Assembly (NCBI GenBank): GCA_017542725.1
Contig: JAFXWR010000173.1
Coordinates: forward strand, 1-10,648
Length of the DNA stretch: 10,648 nt
Reading direction: 5' to 3'
DNA from: Lachnospiraceae bacterium
Lineage (GTDB): Bacteria; Bacillota_A; Clostridia; Lachnospirales; Lachnospiraceae
Position numbers and translations under genes: made by a program. Below are positions 7,039-10,648 of this stretch, in pieces. Below the pieces are notes generated by a model. It was not told the DNA's origin. It saw only the letters and a list, made by a program, of their open reading frames with translations, and searched no databases. The number at the start of each line of letters is the position of its first letter. Position 1 is the stretch's first letter.

Positions 7039-8001
7039 ATGCAATTTATAAATAAACTAAAAGACGGCGACGAACTAAACTCAGTTTACCATGTGAAAAC
7101 AAAATCACAAGCTACCGCCAAGACAGGAAAAGAATACTTCAATGTCTGCCTTTCTGATAAGACAGGAACTATTGACGCAAAAATCTGGGATGTAAACGCA
7201 CCTGGCATTGAAGAATTTAAGGCGGGCGACTTTGTGTTTGTAGAAGGTGATGTGATATCATACAACAACCAACTTCAAGTGAAAGTGTCGAGACTTCGTA
7301 TCGCCGATAAGGATGAGTTCAACAATGAAGACTATTTTGCCACATCAAAATACAAAAAAGAAGATATGGCAAAAGAGATTGATTCACTAATTGAGAAAGT
7401 TAAAAATAAAAATTATAACAAACTACTTAAATCATTCTTCACAGATGATAAAAAGTTCAGAGAAAAATTTTTATCGCATCAGGGAGCAAAGACAGTGCAT
7501 CACTCATTTGTGAGTGGTCTGGTGGAACACACTATTTCCACAACTAAACTTGCCATCGCGATTGCAAATAATTATGATGATATAAATCTTGATTTAGTCA
7601 TAACCACATCATTACTTCATGATATCGCAAAAATTGATGAGATAGCACCTTATCCAATAAATGAGTATACTGACGAGGGAATGCTTGTTGGACATATAGT
7701 TTTGGGTTATGAGATCATAAGTAAAAAGATAGATGAACTTGGCGGTTTTTCTGAGGTTGAGAAGTATGAACTTTTGCACTGCATACTATCTCACCACGGC
7801 ACACCAGAGTTTGGCTCGCCAAAGCAGCCAATGCTTATGGAAGCATATATAGTTTCACAGGCGGACAATACCGACGCAAAGCTCGAACTTATGAGAGAGA
7901 ACATCGCAAATGCCAAGATAACCAACAAAATGGATTCGAATGGTTTCATAACCAATAAATTCCTCGGAACCAACTTCCGCGAATCCAAACTCAACCTGTA
8001 G
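7039..8001 (+). CDS. yhaM: YhaM-type 3'-5' exoribonuclease (OB fold plus HD domain)
   Basis: The 320-residue protein has the domain order of YhaM/CBF1. An OB-fold nucleic-acid-binding domain occupies about 1-90 (EYFNVCLSDKTGTIDAKIWD, GDFVFVEGDV). A helical linker follows, then a metal-dependent HD phosphohydrolase domain from about 150. Visible metal-site residues are H154-H155, E163-H164, H194-D195 (LLHDIAK), H242-H243 (SHHG) and D266 in ADNTDAK. By family knowledge it degrades RNA, and single-stranded DNA in some species, from the 3' end in the cytoplasm with Mn ions. The start has a GAGAGG ribosome site about 7 bases upstream. The length matches the family (about 310-320). The stop codon TAG at 7999-8001 is part of a TGTAG repeat unit, so the original C-terminus may have been altered by a few residues. 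Confidence 0.93.
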   Translation: MQFINKLKDGDELNSVYHVKTKSQATAKTGKEYFNVCLSDKTGTIDAKIWDVNAPGIEEFKAGDFVFVEGDVISYNNQLQVKVSRLRIADKDEFNNEDYFATSKYKKEDMAKEIDSLIEKVKNKNYNKLLKSFFTDDKKFREKFLSHQGAKTVHHSFVSGLVEHTISTTKLAIAIANNYDDINLDLVITTSLLHDIAKIDEIAPYPINEYTDEGMLVGHIVLGYEIISKKIDELGGFSEVEKYELLHCILSHHGTPEFGSPKQPMLMEAYIVSQADNTDAKLELMRENIANAKITNKMDSNGFITNKFLGTNFRESKLNL

Positions 8002-8090
8002 AGGCAAGCGCTTTGTAGGGGCGAATGCAAAATTGTAGGGGCGAATGCTTGCAGAGCCCGAAATGTAGGGGAGAGCACTGCGAGCCCGCG
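7997..8090 (+). repeat. Cluster of four GTAGGGGCGA repeat units between yhaM and ruvA
   Basis: Four units follow one another. One starts TGTAGAGGCAAG at 7997, one starts TGTAGGGGCGAA at 8014 and is short, one starts TGTAGGGGCGAA at 8034 and ends GCAGAGCCCG, and one starts TGTAGGGGAGAG at 8064 and ends GCGAGCCCGCG. The first supplies the yhaM stop codon and the last ends 5 bases before the ruvA ATG. The block is much richer in G and C than the genes on either side. Confidence 0.85.
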
Positions 8091-8095
8091 CATGT

Positions 8096-8704
8096 ATGAT
8101 TAATTTTATAAATGGAAAATTGAAAGAAATTTTGCAAGACAGCATCGTGGTAGAAACCAACGGCGTTGGCTTTGGTATTTTTTTTCCTGCATCCAACTTC
8201 AAAAACCTACCAGCAATCGATGACGATATAAAAGTTTTTACATATACCAATGTGAAAGAAGATGAACTGAGTCTCTATGGTTTCCTTACAAGAGAAGATA
8301 GAGAAATGTTTTTAAAACTTCTAACTGTAAATGGTGTAGGACCAAAGGGCGCACTAAATATCATTTCGACCCTCGGCTTTTCGACACTTATGAAAGCAAT
8401 AGCAAGTGAAGATAGTAAGCTCATATCATCTGTGCAAGGTATAGGAGCAAAGACAGCAAGTAAAATTTGTATAGAACTTGGCGACAAAGTTCGCAAGATG
8501 AATTTTGATGGCAAGATTGATATCATAAAACAAAATAACACTGAGAACCAAAAGATAAATGCATTAAAAGACGAAGTAGTAGAGGCAATGGTTAAACTTG
8601 GATTCAAAGAAAGTCGTGCTCGCGAAATTCTCTCAGCACTCGATATCAGAGGCGACGAAAGCTCAAGTGAAATTCTAAAACTCGCCCTGAAAACGAAACC
8701 ATAA
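8096..8704 (+). CDS. ruvA: Holliday junction DNA helicase subunit RuvA
   Basis: The 202-residue protein matches RuvA in length and domain order. Domain I is an OB fold at about 1-63 (INGKLKEI, VETNGVGFGI, ending LYGF). Domain II has two helix-hairpin-helix motifs, VNGVGPKGA at 78-86 and VQGIGAKTA at 113-121, which grip the DNA backbone. Domain III, at about 155-202 (ALKDEVVEAMVKLGF, EILSALDI), contacts RuvB. RuvA tetramers bind four-way junctions and load RuvB for branch migration. The start MINFINGKL is the canonical RuvA start. No ribosome site is visible upstream because repeats fill the space; an out-of-frame ATG at 8092 opens only three codons. ruvB begins 6 bases after the stop. Confidence 0.95.
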   Translation: MINFINGKLKEILQDSIVVETNGVGFGIFFPASNFKNLPAIDDDIKVFTYTNVKEDELSLYGFLTREDREMFLKLLTVNGVGPKGALNIISTLGFSTLMKAIASEDSKLISSVQGIGAKTASKICIELGDKVRKMNFDGKIDIIKQNNTENQKINALKDEVVEAMVKLGFKESRAREILSALDIRGDESSSEILKLALKTKP

Positions 8705-8710
8705 AGAATT

Positions 8711-9718
8711 ATGAGAAAAAAAATTTTAAACGTTAATACCACCCCCGATGACAGAAAGGACGACGCTCAGCTTCGCCCTTCCACTTTGAATGAATACATT
8801 GGTCAGGAGAAATTAAAAAGTCAACTCAGCATCTACATAGATGCGGCAAAAAAGAGAAAAGACCAACTTGACCACTGTCTTTTTTATGGCCCACCAGGAC
8901 TTGGTAAGACAACTCTCGCATTTATAATTGCTCACGAGATGGGTGTGAATATAAAGACAACAAGTGGTCCAACATTTGAAAAGCCTGCCGACATAGCATC
9001 GATCCTTTCAAATCTTGAAGAGGGAGATGTGCTTTTTATAGATGAGATTCATCGCATAAATTCTGCTGTAGAAGAAGTTTTATATTCTGCTATGGAAGAT
9101 TTTTATATAGACATAGTACTTGGTAGTGAAGGGACAGCACATTCTGTCCGTCTTGATCTTCCGAAGTTTACGCTTGTAGGTGCGACTACTATGCCAGGAC
9201 TTTTATCTGCACCACTTCGTGATAGGTTTGGAATCATTTCAAAACTAGAGTATTACGAGGATGCTGAACTTGAAAAGATTGCAAATCGCACAGCAAAGGT
9301 TTTGAATGTAAAGATAGATAAAGATGGCGCAAAAGAAATTGGTATGCGCTCTCGTGGCACACCAAGAATTGCAAATCGTCTTGTAAAAAGAATTAGAGAT
9401 TTTGCAGAGGTTAGATACGATGGAGTGATTACAAAGAAAGTAGCAGACGAAACTCTTGACACACTTGATATAGATAAACTTGGCCTTGATGAAAATGATA
9501 GAAAATATTTACAGGTTTTAATCAGCAATTCAAATGGTAAGGGAGTGGGAATTGAGACTCTTGCTGTAACCCTTGGTGAAGACGCCTGAACTATAGAAGA
9601 AGTCTATGAGCCATTTTTAATTATGAAAGGTCTCATAAAGAGAACAAAGCAGGGTAGGGTGGCAACCGACCTAGCATATAAGCATATGGATATGCCATAT
9701 CAAACTTCATTTTTGTAA
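8711..9718 (+). CDS. ruvB: Holliday junction DNA helicase RuvB, interrupted by an in-frame TGA
   Basis: Read through the TGA, the gene encodes 335 residues, the normal RuvB length. It shows the AAA+ motor features in order: Walker A GPPGLGKT (60-67), SGP (85-87), Walker B LFIDEIH (108-114), sensor 1 GATT (157-160), the arginine-finger region APLRDRFG (167-174), sensor 2 [10 protein letters not shown] (215-224), then the winged-helix domain. At codon 293 a TGA (9587-9589) breaks the conserved stretch [15 protein letters not shown]. The remaining 42 codons stay in frame and keep [19 protein letters not shown] up to TAA at 9716-9718. Without readthrough the product has 292 residues and loses much of the DNA-binding winged helix. 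RuvB hexamers drive branch migration with RuvA. The final stop overlaps the next start by one base. Only a weak AAAGA ribosome site precedes 8711. Confidence 0.93.
9587..9589 (+). other. In-frame TGA within ruvB
   Basis: TGA stands at the variable residue between GEDA and TIEEVYEP. Homologues, from memory, carry Gly, Arg, Glu, Asp or similar here. GGA, CGA or AGA would each need a single base change to give TGA. The surrounding codons are intact in one frame, so there is no compensating frameshift. Confidence 0.9.
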
Positions 9719-10648
9719 TGAATAAACTTTCAAATAAATTAGAATTACTTTCCCCAGCCGGCAGTTTTGAGTGTGCGAAAGCTGCGATTGATGCTGGCGC
9801 CGATGCCATTTATATGGGCGGTGCTAAATACGGTGCAAGAGCTTTTGCAAAATCTACTAGCGATTATTCAATTATAGACTCAATAAATTTTGCCAAAGAA
9901 AATGGCAAGAAGTTTTATCTTACAGTCAATACTCTCTTTAAGCAACGAGAACTTAAAGAGATTTTTTTATTTTTAGATCCGATAGTTGATATGGGGGTAG
10001 ATGCATTTATAGTTCAAGATTTAGGCGTTGCTATGCTTCTAAAAAATAAATATCCAAATGTAGAACTTCATGCATCTACCCAAATGACAATCACATCAAG
10101 CAAAGCGATAAACTTGATCAAGTCACTTGGCTTTACTCAAGTAGTTTTAGCAAGAGAGCTTGGCATAAAAGAAATTAAAGCAATTAAAAAAGAAGTTGGA
10201 GATGATATAAAACTTGAAGCATTCGTTCATGGTTCCATGTGTTATTCTTATAGTGGAGCCTGCCTTATGTCGAGTTTCATTGGAGGAGAATCAGGAAATC
10301 GTGGTCGTTGCAAAGGTCCCTGCCGCCTGCCTTATCGTAGGGGCGAAGTTCACGAACCCGCACCATACATCTTATCAATGAAAGATATGTGTGCTCTCAA
10401 CTCTCTTTCCGGTCTCGTAAATGCCGGTGTCACATCATTTAAGATAGAAGGCCGCATGCGCCAGGCTGACTATGTCTATGGCGTCACAAAAACCTACCGC
10501 AAATATTTAGATGCAATCATCAATCAGCAACCTGCAGGGGACGAGTCCGACATCAAAAACGATGAAAAATATCTCTTACAACTATACAACAAAGGCGGCT
10601 TCACCAACTACTACGACACCCACAATAGCCCAGACATGATTCAAAGGT
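9718..10648 (+). CDS. U32 family peptidase/tRNA hydroxylation protein, 3' end cut off
   Basis: The frame is open from ATG 9718 to the window edge (310 codons seen). The N-terminus LELLSPAGSFECAKAAIDAGADAIYMGG is the U32 signature, followed by LHASTQMTI and the VHGSMCYSYSGACLMS to GNRGRCKGPCRLPY block. That block holds C175, C182, C198 and C202, the cysteines thought to carry an iron-sulphur cluster in this family, and SFKIEGRMR follows. Relatives such as TrhP and RlhA take part in prephenate-dependent hydroxylation of RNA uridine or cytidine; collagenase activity is claimed for some older members. Two stretches differ from the family: residues 207-216 and 272-279 are encoded by copies of the window's palindromic repeat. 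The start overlaps the ruvB stop (TAATG) with no ribosome site, so translation should depend on ruvB. Confidence 0.9.
   Translation, partial: MNKLSNKLELLSPAGSFECAKAAIDAGADAIYMGGAKYGARAFAKSTSDYSIIDSINFAKENGKKFYLTVNTLFKQRELKEIFLFLDPIVDMGVDAFIVQDLGVAMLLKNKYPNVELHASTQMTITSSKAINLIKSLGFTQVVLARELGIKEIKAIKKEVGDDIKLEAFVHGSMCYSYSGACLMSSFIGGESGNRGRCKGPCRLPYRRGEVHEPAPYILSMKDMCALNSLSGLVNAGVTSFKIEGRMRQADYVYGVTKTYRKYLDAIINQQPAGDESDIKNDEKYLLQLYNKGGFTNYYDTHNSPDMIQR
10336..10362 (+). repeat. GTAGGGGCGA repeat in frame inside the U32 gene
   Basis: The unit reads CGTAGGGGCGAA, then a GTTC/GAAC mini-palindrome, and ends CCCGCACC. It is read one frame shifted relative to the glycosyltransferase copies (CGT AGG GGC GAA = R-R-G-E) and encodes residues 207-215. 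It sits between CRLPY and the conserved YILSMKD, where homologues have a short loop. Confidence 0.75.
10531..10554 (+). repeat. Possible degenerate repeat copy inside the U32 gene
   Basis: CCTGCAGGGGACGAG followed by TCCGACATC resembles the start of the repeat family (TGYAGGGGCGA), with one base changed and only a partial right arm. It encodes P-A-G-D-E-S-D-I (272-279), in the same relative frame as the V-G-A copies, in a region of variable length between conserved blocks. Confidence 0.45.

Noticed and set aside
7997..8090. CRISPR-like array
   Set aside because: Units are short, of uneven length, imperfect and palindromic, with no regular unique spacers and no cas genes nearby.
7791..8742. 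Open frames on the minus strand over yhaM, ruvA and the repeat cluster
   Set aside because: They are antisense to well-identified genes, have no ribosome sites or family motifs, and reflect codon bias of the + strand genes.
8711..9718. TGA reassigned to Gly or Trp throughout the genome
   Set aside because: Long genes of 537, 989 and over 310 codons contain no in-frame TGA, while GGA and TGG codons are used normally.

Overview
The window is low-GC, all genes lie on the + strand, and gene content and style (YhaM-type exoribonuclease, RuvAB, U32 peptidase, strong GGAGG ribosome sites, A/T-rich codons) point to a Firmicute, probably a Clostridia-class anaerobe. The assignment is inferred from gene families and composition only.

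Layout: (1) 1-445, the 3' end of a RelE/HigB-like toxin overlapping a HigA-like helix-turn-helix antitoxin. (2) 446-680, a short remnant zone with an intrinsic terminator, a 10-codon ORF that resembles a ToxN/AbiQ start, and an unrecognised 55-codon ORF. (3) 681-5894, an envelope block: a GT-C/PMT-like membrane glycosyltransferase, a 989-residue protein that looks like two GT-C glycosyltransferases fused in frame, and a small polytopic membrane protein two bases downstream. (4) A well-formed promoter at 5916-5944 and a gene with a HEPN/DUF4145-like N-terminal region, one membrane helix and an external SH3b domain. (5) 7039-10648, a nucleic-acid-processing block: yhaM, ruvA, ruvB and a U32 peptidase cut by the window end.

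Two things stand out. First, a family of short, GC-rich, palindromic repeats (core TGTAGGGGCGAA...GCGAGCCC) is scattered through the window. Copies sit between genes, supply the stop codon of yhaM, occupy the space where the ribosome site of ruvA should be, and lie in frame inside two proteins. In the 989-residue protein a run of copies forms the whole linker between the two glycosyltransferase halves; in the U32 peptidase one copy fills a loop just after the cysteine cluster. This looks like a protein-coding palindromic element comparable in principle to the Rickettsia RPE elements. Second, ruvB carries a single in-frame TGA at 9587-9589, 43 codons before its natural end, with perfectly conserved RuvB sequence on both sides. 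No complete gene here uses TGA as its natural stop, yet no other gene contains an in-frame TGA, so wholesale TGA reassignment is not supported. A recent nonsense mutation, a sequence error or readthrough are the candidates.

The toxin-antitoxin pair and remnants border the envelope block, which suits a variable region next to conserved housekeeping genes. The yhaM-ruvA-ruvB-U32 genes are tightly packed (repeat-filled 94-base gap, then 6-base gap, then 1-base overlap) and are probably co-transcribed.
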